Shown: positions 33,273-44,600 of the stretch, in pieces
How positions within the stretch are numbered: position 1 is the first letter of the stretch
Layout of the letters: each line of letters starts with the position of its first letter
Source of the DNA: Gyrodactylus bullatarudis
Lineage: Eukaryota; Platyhelminthes; Monogenea; Gyrodactylidea; Gyrodactylidae
Length of the DNA: 64,000 nucleotides
Direction: 5' to 3'
Assembly: GCA_012064415.1 (NCBI GenBank)
Contig: SSNU01000063.1
Span: 399,609-463,608 of the forward strand
Program-made: the position numbers and the translations under genes
Notes under the pieces: model-generated
Databases searched by the model: none
Told to the model about the DNA's origin: nothing
The model's input: the letters and a program-made list of their open reading frames with translations, nothing else

Positions 33273-36200
33273 TTAGAATAAGAGGGGTTGATTCATATCC
33301 TCACTGGGGTCATCCTCGGAATCAGTCACGTTCCGGTTAAACTCAACCGTTCTGAAATCCAGCTTCGGCTTGTCTGAGGAATCTTTTGAGCTTTTTTTAT
33401 TCTCACTCGATGACGAGGAGGAAGAATCAGGGTTTTTAATGTTCTTTTTGGTTTTCAATAATGGAAATAAATTACTTTTATTGCTGGCCGATTCATCGAG
33501 CACTTTTATTGTTGAAGTAGACGGTTTTAAGCTATTTCCATCGGCGTCTTTAATTTCTGGTCCTTGATTCACTCCAGATGCATCCCGGTGTCCGATCATT
33601 TCAGAATCTGTTACAACTTTTTCGATAATTATAGGTCCATTATTTACAAGTTGCACCAGATTAAGATTGCCAACTTGCGCAGTATTAACTTGGTTTTGGC
33701 TCAAGTCGTTTGTTTGAATTTTCTCAATTATAATCGGTCCATCCTCCACTACACGGACTAAACCCCTATTATCATATCCAATATTATTATTTATGGCTAG
33801 TTGGTGGCTTGACTGAGCATGGTTCTTGGTTATAATCTTCTCGATAATAATTGGAGCATCATCAACCACTCTGATCAGATGATAGTTTTGGTTTTGTATA
33901 TTCCTGATTGCTTCAATGTTCTTGATTTGATTTCCTCCAGCAGGTCTTTGGACAATTGACATTTGATCTCCTTCCAACTGAGTAACTACCTTTTGAATTA
34001 CACATGGTCCATCATCAACCACATCTATCAGGCGGGTTCTCAGTACTTGGGGGTCTTTATCCACTGTGTTTATTACCAATTTCTCGACAATGATTGGACC
34101 TTCATCAATAACACGCTTAACGTGGGTATAAGCGATTTCAGGTTTCGCCTCAACTGTCTTTGTCATAATCTTTTCAATTATAATTGGTCCATCATCGACC
34201 ACACGATCAGTGTACGTGTAGAAAATTTGGCGTTGAATCTCTTCGATTTTCGTTCTAACTTGATTCAATTCAGGCTTCTCTACTTCCTTAATGTAGAAAT
34301 TGTACGTGGCCCTTGGACCCTCGATTCTCTTCATAAAGTGGTACGCAGCATGGAACGATAAACACGATGATATCATCCCACAAGCCACAGCCGTCCAAAT
34401 GTAGTAGTGACCAACCAGAATAAAGTATCTGCTTGCATCATTTAATCCCTGAAATCAAAATCAGTTCTAGTTACATGTTATTAATTTCGTAAATTGAGGT
34501 AAGTTCTAATCGTGTTAAGAAAGTAAAATAATTTCTGAGCTTTAGTGTGAATAAATGAGTTGAATGATAGTAAATCGAAAATGATTATGACAGAGTTTTC
34601 ACTCACAATCACGCCGACTCTGGAATAAACTGGCAAGTCTCAAAAAAGAACAAATCAATTTTTACTAAAAACCATAATGAATTTAACCGGAAAATTCAAC
34701 TCCAACGAGGTAAATGCTTCAAATAAGCCTCTGTTAAGAGTGCTAAATACTCACCATTGAGTTGTAAAGGTATGTTTGAGGATCAGTGGGTGCTGTCCAA
34801 TAGAATTCTAAGAGTGCATTATAGAGCAACGTTACAGATCCAGTCATCAGAAGAGTGGCTGGAAAAAAAGAAAAATAATCGATTTCTCGCAAGATAACTA
34901 ATGTTGAAAATTTTGATAAGGGAAATATTTAGAAATCTAAACCTTTCTCATATTTTCTAAAAATCCCCTGGTCCATTTTTAAAGTTACTTGCTACAAACA
35001 TGAGAAGTCCATTGAGAAATAGCCATTCATTAAAGGTAATTCTAACTTGTCTGCAGGTGCCGAACGCCATCATTACAAAGTATGAGAGTGGCAAACCAAT
35101 CATGGCCAGAACAGATATGAATAAACCCATTCCATATAGGACAGCATAGGCTATGCGGTTATCTAGAGGAATGATGATTAGCAACAAACCGTACTTTCAA
35201 GTTGAATTGCTCTCTCTGTTTTTTTGATAGTTGCCTGAGTCTGTTGCTGTTGCTGTCGCTTAGAGATTGAATTGATGACAATTGAGGGATTATAGGGCCT
35301 TTCAGTGGTTGTTGTAGTATTTAAAGGTATCGAAGTAGCTGACAAATAGCGGTCAAATGTTGACAATGCAAAGGGAAATTTAAAGTTCCAGCATTTGCGA
35401 TAATTGAGTTCACCTTGGAAAATATACTTTTAAAATAGCACATCATGTATTTACTTATGAGTATAAAACAAAAATAATAATATGTTATTAGTGATATCCG
35501 ATTAATCTAAGGGGTAAATACAAAAACAATAGGTGTCAGATGAAGTATAATAGGTGATATTCGAGGTATTTCCAAAAACATCGGGAATATGATCACCATT
35601 AATATCTGGGGTGGGGATATACCAATAAATATGTGTAGTGAATATCGGATAAATGGAAAGAATATAAATTAATCAAAATTGAAGTGAAGGAAAGGAGATA
35701 CCCGTTAAAACAAAATGTAAAAGATTTTAAATGAAGAAATATTAAAACACGCTGCACTCTTGTTTTTGACTTTACTGAAGATGGCGCAAAATGACTGATA
35801 CTAATGAATACTTTTCCTCCCTCAGGAATGTATCGCAGGACGTCAATTTGGACAAAGTAGAAGATATAAACGTGCCTAGTGAAACGGTGGTTCCTGGACC
35901 GAATACAGCTGTGTTGAAAATGTGGCAAACATTGGCGTAGAACCCTGCGGCCCTCCAGTTGTTGAGCAACCCAACGTTCATTCAGTTGATGACAGGAATT
36001 ACTCGAGGACAATCCTCACATGGTGACCACGCCAGGACCCACCGTTTATATCTTCCACTTTGTCCAAATCGACGTCCTGCGATTCATTCCTGAGGGAGGA
36101 AAAGTATTCATTAGTATCAGTCATTTTGCGCCATCTTTAGTAAAGTCAAATGATTAATTTATATTATTTTCATTTATCCGGTATTCCCTACATATGTACT

Positions 36201-37720
36201 ACTACACTAATACTAATAATTTTTCAAAGCTCAAAATTGTGCACAAAAGTACATAAAGATAAGACATAAATTGGCGTATTCTACGCCTCTTCTAGTTCAA
36301 TATCTTGTTCAGACTTTGGTCCTGAATCAAATGCTTCGCGGGCTTCAATAATAATACCTAATATTACCAACTTCACTATCTTGAATATTGTATTTCTACG
36401 ATCTTGGCCAACTCGATAGATGTGAGGTTCTCTGCTAGTGAAAAAAATGTATTAATACAGATTAGACGTTCGATTGACCTATTGTGTTTGACCATATCTA
36501 TTGGTATATCCCATTCTATATGAATACTTCTTTACCCCAGATATTAATGGTGATCATATTCCCATTGCTTTTGGAAATACAAATACCTCGAATATCACCT
36601 ATTATACTTCAACTGACACCTTTTGTTTTTATACGCCTCAATCTAAATGACCCAGCTTATCTTCTTGGTTATAAAAATACCTTCAAAATGAGTGGTCTGG
36701 TGTCGCATGAGACCTTTATTTACACGAGTTATGCGTCATAAGTTATGAATGACCAAATAATGATTATAAAATATAATTACCAACTGTGAATACTAACGTG
36801 GTCTATTCAAGCTCTTCTCTGATTGGCTCATTTTAATACCCATGCCATATTCATGATGTAAGTATCTATTTCTGGGGAAAGACGATCTTTGGTCAGTCAT
36901 AACTCGTGCAAATAAAGGTCTCATACTACACCAGACCACTCATTTTGAAGGTATTTTTATAACCAAGAAGATAAGTTGGGTCATTTGGATTTATTGGATA
37001 TTCTCAAAGGGTCTTGTGAGTTTTAGATTTCTTTGAATTGTAATTTTGTATATTTTCTTGATCTACTTATTAATTTCAACTTTTTTTTCTTGTTTACCGT
37101 TCGTTATGTAGAATCGTTAGCATAAAAATTATTTTAATTTTGAAGCAAGCTTGACTTACAGTTTGATATTTAAGGAAAAAAATTTGATCAGTTGTTTTTT
37201 TTCAAATGTTAGATTCTTACAGTTAGAATCTTTGTTATGGATTGGTTTTTCAACTTAATTATTGAAATTTATTGACATAAGAGTTATTACACCATCAACT
37301 GAGATATATCTTAGTGAATTGTCGTTTGGATGAATAAATTAATGAATGATGTGTCAAATTTACATCAAAATTTTAATAAAGACCAAAAAAGACTGGTTTG
37401 AATTACCTGGATCGATTTTAAATGTCTTGAGGTCTCCAAGACGGTCTGGACATTCATAGAAGAAACCACGATGTCGATCAATTGAGTTGATTTTTGTATC
37501 ATCGTAGCAGTTGATGGCGTCCCTTTTCACTTTAACATTATACAGGTTGCATGTTACATATGGAATCATTCCAATGCAGAAGAAGCCGATTGAGAATATT
37601 ACAGAACAGAATACAGCAATTCGGCCAAGCTCACTTCTTCCTATTCCGAAATATTTTTCATCCTTTCTCTTTAAGAGCTGTGGATTATGGGAATGTAAAG
37701 TAAATCAAAAGTTTCACCAT
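33273..37720 (-). CDS. Four-pass membrane protein with six DDGPIIIEK-like repeats
   Basis: About 648 residues; I recognise no named family. Exons: 37718-37720 (ATG alone, inferred), 37407-37677, 35195-35413, 34989-35162, 34755-34858, 33273-34448; phases agree. Helix 1 is near GRIAVFCSVIFSIGFFCIGM, then a Cys-containing outer loop (FFYECPDRLGD, NYRKCW), a Thr/Gln-rich insert, helix 2 (AVLYGMGLFISVLAMIGLPL), helix 3 and helix 4 (GHYYIWTAVACGMISSCL). The layout is like claudin/clarin-type tetraspan proteins. The tail (from about residue 339) has six motifs: VVDDGPIIIEKI, VIDEGPIIVEKL, VVDDGPCVIQKV, VVDDAPIIIEKI, VVEDGPIIIEKI and LVNNGPIIIEKV, 28-50 residues apart, then a Ser/Lys-rich end. Intron 1 is 2.0 kb; the intron 34 kb upstream-side exons are short. 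Confidence 0.82.
35511..36643. repeat. Nested inverted repeats, copy 2
   Basis: Duplicate of 26028-27160; outer arms about 35511-35633 and 36488-36643, inner arms about 35764-35878 and 36038-36153. Lies in intron 1 of the four-pass gene. Confidence 0.7.
36641..36993. repeat. Inverted-repeat element, copy 2
   Basis: Duplicate of 27158-27510, in intron 1 of the four-pass gene. Confidence 0.65.
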
Positions 37721-38650
37721 TTTCACATGAACAAAAGAATATTTTCTTGCAATGTAGAATAATTTTTATTAACATTCCTTCAACAATATTTTAATAGTCA
37801 TTTTATACTGGAATGAAATAAATAAAAGTTTTATTCTCAAATTCGAATACAGTGTAGTTTCTTGGATAAAAGCAATAAGTGTTATTGTCATCTTTTCATA
37901 TTCATACTTTTATTAATTAAAACATTTATTATTATGATTAGAATTGGATTCTAAAGAATCTTTTGCTCTCATCAAAAGACAGTTTTTTTGAATTCACAAT
38001 ACCTTATTAGGCATCGAGGAAAAAACTATAGTTAGTCGAGGATACTGTAAAAATTCCCATTTTTAGTTGGTAACAATAGCAAGATATCTAAATTCTAAAC
38101 TCGAAGGATAATGGCGAAAATCTCAACATTTCAGAGCTAGTTAATATGAAGTAAAGAGTTTTTGATTTAAAAACAAATTTCATCAAAAATTGATAAAAAT
38201 AATAAATTGAATATTCGATAAATCAGGGTCCTGTAAATTGACAGGGTCTTACAGAACTTTAATAGTAATAAACGAGTTCCTTGTCTAATTTCAATCCCAA
38301 AATAAAATTCGTTTGACCATCCTCTCGAAGTTAGGGAAAAATGGGAATTTAGCGCCAAATGAAAATTATATAATCTCAAAATTTTCACTATAAAAGTTCT
38401 AATTTTTTTTCCTAGCCTTATTACTAACTGTAAGACGTGGTGGTTTAAGTATTTTCAAAATTAACACACTGCAAAAATAAACCAGGTTTGTAAAATTAAA
38501 AAATAAACCGTGATTAGTCAACAAATTCTGAGGATTTTGTTAGCACGGACTCTTCAAACAAGTTGGTTTATAGTGAAATTACATTTTATTCATGTTGATT
38601 AAAATTCTTGAATTGAACAAAACAAAATATTGGTTAGGGTTAACTTTCTC
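37721..38650. other. Intergenic with an old dispersed repeat
   Basis: 38215-38350 resembles 45115-45235 (shared core CTTGTCTAATTT and AATCCCAAAATAAA, then AAAAATGGGAATT). No gene. Confidence 0.4.
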
Positions 38651-39808
38651 TCAAGAAGAGTATAGTTCTTTAATGACAAATCCTTGATTAGACACTCCAG
38701 TGTTTTCATATTTAAACTGAATCTTTTGTGAGCTTTGTCTGTCTGAGTTGTCATCATCATCTGGAGGAACAGAAAAGTGATATGCTGCATGAAAGCAAGC
38801 TGTCATGCCCATAGTTCCCAATACAACTGCCATCCAGAGGAAGTAATGTCCTTCCAAGATTTGATAAGTGGAAGCTTCATTCAATTCCTAGAAATTGTTT
38901 CATTAAAGAATTTTTAAAATTAAGAATATATATAATTTTTACATATTTACTTACAAGTAGATTTAAAAAGTTAGAATTATGAATCATAATTTATGAACTG
39001 ATAGATTTCGTTTTTAGTTATCGTAAGTTCATGATAAAAATTAAGAATAAATTTATTTTTTGGACTCACTATAGAATTCACCAAGAAATTGATTGGATCC
39101 TCAGGGGCATACCAATAGAATTCAAGCAACATTGCATAATTGTAGATGACGGCTCCCACAAATACCGAAAGGGCTAGAAATATTTAAAAATAACTCACCT
39201 GATAAGGCACTAAAGAATGCCATGGTAAAGACAAACTTTGTGTAGTAAATATTAACTCGTGTTAATTCAACACAAGAAGATAGGCATGTGAACGCAAGGC
39301 CAGTTGTTGGTATCGTCAAGGTTATAAAGGCAGCAACTAATAGGCCAAATGCATAGAAAAATGTATAGGATACTCTGATGTCTAAAATTAACAAATTAAT
39401 ATTATTATCGTCGGCCAATTACTTCGAAGAAGATATCCTCTGTCAGTTGTGGGGCTTTCGAATATCAAAGGGTAATAATAGGTCCAACATGAACGATAAT
39501 TCAAATTAGCTAAAAAATACTCGTTTTATAACTCAAAACTAACATTTATCAATTGCATATGTGGAAATATCGGCAAAGTTATTTGGACATGCTTGAACCA
39601 TTCCCAGATCTCGATTGATTGAGGTTGGTCTTGTTGCTTCAGCCTGGGGGACTTTGGCCCTGTCCACTTTAACACTGTACATGTTGGTAGTGACCAAAGG
39701 GACCATCCCAACACAGAACACGGCGCACATGAAAACCATAGTGAGGAAAAGACTTATATGTCCCAGTTTGCTTGGATTCAGTTTTCTGCATCGACCAAAA
39801 AATTTCAT
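38651..39808 (-). CDS. Four-pass membrane protein, array member B, 5 exons
   Basis: 291 residues. Exons: 39544-39808, 39423-39509, 39199-39381, 39070-39173, 38651-38887, all in phase, with introns of 34, 41, 25 and 182 nt. It starts with its own ATG at 39808. Helix 1 is near LGHISLFLTMVFMCAVFCVG, followed by the loop VDRAKV, QACPNNFADI and NYRSCWTYYYPL. Helices 2-4 follow (FFYAFGLLVAAFITL; FTMAFFSALSALSVFVGAV; LEGHYFLWMAVVLGTMGM). Exon borders and phases match those of the DDGPIIIEK gene, so they are paralogs, but here the tail is short (about 45 residues, PPDDDDNSDRQSS) and has no repeats. Plasma-membrane or junction role is only an inference from topology. Confidence 0.82.
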
Positions 39809-39971
39809 TTCTAGTAAAAAAAAGGAAAAAAGATTATCTCTCCACCAAAAAAAGTTCCAATAGAGAAAAAGAGAAGTTTTATGATTTTAAACTGTTTTTT
39901 TCAAAAATTTGTAATAGTAATAATATTATGGTTAAGTAGGATATAAATATTCCTTGTGAGAGAGGATTCCT

Positions 39972-40839
39972 TTAGTAACTGGAATATGTTTTTATACTAT
40001 CACTCTTTGTATCGTCCAAGTCTTTCTTATCGCTGTAGTAGAGACAGGTCTTTTGGTAGAAGGCTGCCGCATAGAGAAAGACAGTACTCAAGGATGCACA
40101 CCAGATTCCTAGCCATCCGGCCATGGTTCCATCACCCCAAGTTGCACCAGTATTATATCGGATAAGCTGAAAAGAGGTTTTCAGTCAAATATTCGAGCTC
40201 ACTCTTTTTTGAGTAGTTATCGCGTCGATCAAATCGGGAGCTTGATAAATTGTCGTGCAATACATTTCGTACATGTGCATAGCTAGGCCGAATGTCAGAA
40301 TAAAAGTTCCAAATCCCATAAATGTCCCCTCAGACAATAGGAGCCGACCGAAATCTCTGAATCTTCTCTCGCGGTTCTTACAAATTGAAGCACAACATAT
40401 CGATATTAGGGTGAACAGGAAAGTTAGAGCTGTAATGGCAATTCCAACACAGAACAGAATCACTGCTGCCAGTCTGAGCTCTTGAAGGAATTTTAATTTA
40501 CTAAAACTTACTAACGATCAAAACTTTGTTAATAGATTCATTTTCACTGAAGGAGAACTGTCTGTACATACAACCAGAGAAAATGTTGGCAAATCTAGCT
40601 TTATCAGCCGCATTGACAACTGAAATATCGGCCTTGTTCTTTAAGCAATCGAGTAAAATTCCTGTATGTCTATTGAAGGAGTAGAACGAATTTTCATTGC
40701 CAACGTTTTCTCTTGCCACTTGAAACTCCAATGTGGATGATAGTACACAAAATATGCATAGGCCAATTGCTCCGGCTGCGAAGAATTCGCCCAAAAAAAC
40801 AAAAAGTCTAACCTTTTTTAGATCTGTCAGGTGTCCCAT
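39972..40839 (-). CDS. Four-pass membrane protein, array member A, 3 exons
   Basis: 266 residues. Exons: 40512-40839, 40203-40480, 39972-40166; introns of 31 and 36 nt. ATG at 40839. Helices: RLFVFLGEFFAAGAIGLCIF, LAAVILFCVGIAITALTFLF, GFGTFILTFGLAMHMYEMY and MAGWLGIWCASLSTVFLYAA. The outer loop has cysteines (LLDCLKNKADI, FSGCMYRQF). Size and topology resemble members B and C, but residue identity is low and the exon structure is simpler, so it is the most distant member of the array. C-terminus is short and Ser/Asp/Lys-rich. No recognised family; claudin/clarin-like topology is the nearest description. Confidence 0.8.
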
Positions 40840-41681
40840 TCAAAAATTATTTTTTTATTATCTCAAAGTTTACTACTTCTTATATAAATTTAACTTGATA
40901 TAACTGAGATTTTACTTTCAATGCAGTACACGAACCATGCTAACAAAACTAATGAATCATGTCCTCACATTTTGATTGGTTCCACGTTTCTTCATTCTCA
41001 TTAACTAAGCAACATTGTAATTTTTAATTATTATACGGTTGTTTTTTGAGATCTAGTATGAAGATTTCATTCAATACGTCAATAATCACCAGATATCATT
41101 ATCTAATCATCAAAATAACCATCATATTTATGTGTATTTTAAGGTTACTTTTGAAGAAAACTCATATTCATTTTAATCATATAGAAAATTGAATTTTTAT
41201 GTGTATATTAGGGTAATACAGTATATATATACTGTAAAGGACCGAAACAACTAAGAGTACTCTTTTACAATGTCAACTCGATGTGTAGATGAATTACACA
41301 TCAAAAATATATACACAAGTTTTTTCATTACGAAATGAGATCCTGTCTATGCATACTAGCTAGTTTAGTTGATAAACTGTATTCTTGGCTCGTTTCAAGA
41401 CTGAAGGAATATTTGAATTGTACCATTTAAGTCTGATTAAAAAGAGTTCAAGATTTATGTTTCTTTTATGGAAATGAGTTTATGCTTCATAGAGGTTAGA
41501 GCATAAAACTTTATAAATGAATTTCTGTAAAGTAAATAAAGATTCCTTTAGTAGTTAGAAAGGATAGTGAAAAATAACAAATAGTCATTTTCTCAAATGT
41601 CAAAGACTAAGAAAATATTTGCTCTAATCAATACTACAGAAATAAATAGATTTAGTAGTAACTTTTGAGAAAGTCATCAGG
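40840..41681. other. Divergent intergenic region
   Basis: Shared upstream region of array member A (-) and the EGF protein gene (+). TATATATATACTG near 41222-41235 is the only promoter-like box. No gene. Confidence 0.35.
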
Positions 41682-44600
41682 ATGAAATGCTTTCTGATTT
41701 ACTCTGTCATTGTGTTTATTCCACAGTTGGAATCAAAACTCAAGATGGCCACAGCTTTCCTTCACTGTTCCGCGATGATTTCAAACTTTGACAAGATCTG
41801 GTATCAGTTCCCAGTTGACGGGGAGTTTACTCTGATTGAACATCCAATCGATACCATAACTGAGCACACAATTGTACAGGGAAAAATTATCCAGCCAACG
41901 ATAAAGAATAAAATCATTTCCGTATTTCCAAATGCCCAGTTAATCTCTCTAGTATTCAGTGTCAGTGTTGAGACCAGATTTGAAATTTATTTCGATCCCA
42001 TAACAAAGCAAGTTTACTACACTCTAGATAGAGAGGGGATATTCAAGCTAGTGAATGAAATTGATGCCAACTTCAATGAGCGAATGAAAGAGAACTTCCA
42101 CTTCAACTTGAAGCATTACGAAAATCGAATTGGCCTCAGGGGACCATCAAATGAGTTATTCGAGGTTATCTATTCAAGTTCTGGCCTTGGACTCATAGCC
42201 TTTGTTGAGAGTGAGGATCTGGTCAGGGCCAATGGTCTCCTTGTCAGTCATGATTATAGATTCTCTGAGAAAATACCATCTTATCTTATACCTATGGACG
42301 GAAGGAGGGGCTACTTTCTTGACTTGTACTCATCAAAATGTAACTATTTCTAATACCTGATCCCATTCTAGTTAGATCAAATGACAACTTGAGGCTCTTC
42401 CATAAAAAGGTCCAGTTTCTCTCCCCTAAAAGAGAGAAACGATTATTTGTTCTGAGCATGCATCACGATCAGGAAGTTGGATCTTTCGAGAGAATGCTCC
42501 TGCTATCTGAGGTAGTTTTAATTTTCATAGATTTCACACCCTCCATAGTTTTGCTGGGACTTTCAGTATGAACTCTTTAGGACTTGCTTTGCCTACATGA
42601 AGAAGAAAAATCCTGTCTGTGAGTCTCTTTCAGAAATAGAATAAGACCACGAGAATGATTTTATTGAGAAAACTATTAATAGAGTAGTGGTAATTAACTC
42701 TCATGATTTTAATAACTTTCTATAAAGCCTACTCGATACACGAAGATCAATGCACCACCAAATAGACTATGTTATGGATTAAAAAAATAAAATTCTATCA
42801 GTATAGATTTATAATAAAAAGGTTTCTTGATGAGATGAGAATCATGAAAAGAAGAATTTTCAAAAAGATCTTGGCATTGATCCAAGTAAACCGCGTTAAA
42901 TTGATTGATTTTTTTTCTTGTGATAAAGTATTTCATCTTTCTTAGATAAAAATTTTCAAGCGAAATTCCCAAAAGATTCAAATCTGTTCATAAGGAAAGA
43001 GCAGAGGCAAATAGTTTCCTTGAAAAATCCAATAATCGACGCAATAGATGTAAACATTGACTTGTTAAAATGGGATCTTGGAATATCACTAAAAACTATG
43101 CCTGGCATCAGGTAAGAATGATATCATTAAAACTTTAGAATTGACGTGAATAAACGTGAAATTGTCTTTGATCTGAAGAATCAAGAGGTTCTCATTACTG
43201 GCCTAGTTATTTTGATTACTGTCAACGACAACAGTGTTGACGATGGCTTTTTTATTCCGGTTTTCATTTCTGAAAACATTTGCAAGAATGATTATCTACC
43301 AGGAAATATTGATGATCAAATGAATAATTATCCTGTTGGATCGAAATACTCCACATGTGACTGTCAGTTTCCTTACGGTGGGGAGTATTGTGAAGAAAAA
43401 GTATGTAAAATCGACAGCAAGTCATTTTATCCGAGTATTTTCCCATGGGACCCCACACTGAATATCGTCCAAGATTGTCCAAAATGCAAGGTTGATGAAT
43501 TTTTATTCGATGGAAAATGCCAAAGTTGGTTTCTCCACATGATTTTTCAGCTTCTATTTGCTACTATATAATTATTTTGTTCAAGAAAGAAAGCCATGCG
43601 ATGATGATCTGGTGTGTAAGGCGTCCATTTATGATCTCTTCTCACATGTTTGTGAATCAGCAGAGGATGAATCGTACAAATGCTCATGTCTTCAAGGTTT
43701 CGCCTATGACGATATAAGCAAGAAATGCATCGATGTTAATGAATGTGAGAACGGTACAAATAATTGTGAGCAAATCTGTAACAACTCCATCGGCAGCTAC
43801 TATTGTTTCTGTCGCAAGCCAAACTTTAAGAGAGAAATCTTGAGTAATAGCATGTGTGTCGATATAAATGAGTGCAGTGAGACCAATCTCTGTAGTCGAG
43901 CTTTCAATCGGGAATGCTTAAACAATGAGGGAGGCTATGAATGTTTCTGTACACCATATCATATTTATAACAGGGATACAGAAAAGTGTGAATGTAAGTC
44001 TTCATCTAAATTGCTGTTGATGTTAAGATGTTGAGGATTTTTAACTTTAAATAAAAAATTTAAAAATGATAGAAATAACTTTCAAATCAGGATAATTATT
44101 TTAATGGGACCCACTTTCACCAATTAAAAAAAAATCTGGAAAGAAATTATTTTGAGAAAAATTTGGACGTTCTAGAACTTTGAGTTAGCTAAAGTTATTG
44201 CTTGAAAACTAGCAAATTTTCAATAAAAATTAGTAAGAGTAGTTTTAATTGGAATATACAACCTTTTTCAAAAGCCTCTTCCAGACGTTTCGGTACCGAG
44301 ATAGTCAAGTACCTTCTTCAGTGGATGAGACGCTTGTAAGCTGAACTCTCTTAAATTTTATCTATAAACCTTGGTATTCCTATTGGTCCAGATCTTCACT
44401 AGAAACTAGAATGTTCATTGAATTACTTATTAGATTTATGTTTTTTTTGAAATCATAACATTTATTAAAGAGATTAAATTTAACATAGAATCAGATATCA
44501 CCCTCTTCTCTCTCATTTTCGTTTTCTTGATTCCGTTTTTAACTATCAGAATGTGAAAATCTTAATGATCTTAAATGTATTATAAAATTTATCAGGTCCA

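Larger units (their letters stand above)
31376..37177. repeat. Large duplicated segment, copy 2 (about 5.8 kb)
   Basis: Counterpart of 21893-27694 at +9,483 bp. Its right border lies in intron 1 of the four-pass gene, where sequence turns from GGAAAAAAATTTGA to TCAGTTG. It includes copies of all the inverted-repeat elements. Confidence 0.9.

Noticed and set aside
42619..42633. A 15-nt intron after exon 3 of the EGF gene (GTGAGTCTCTTTCAG)
   Set aside because: It leads at once to a stop; the acceptor at 42944-42945 restores a phase-matched exon.
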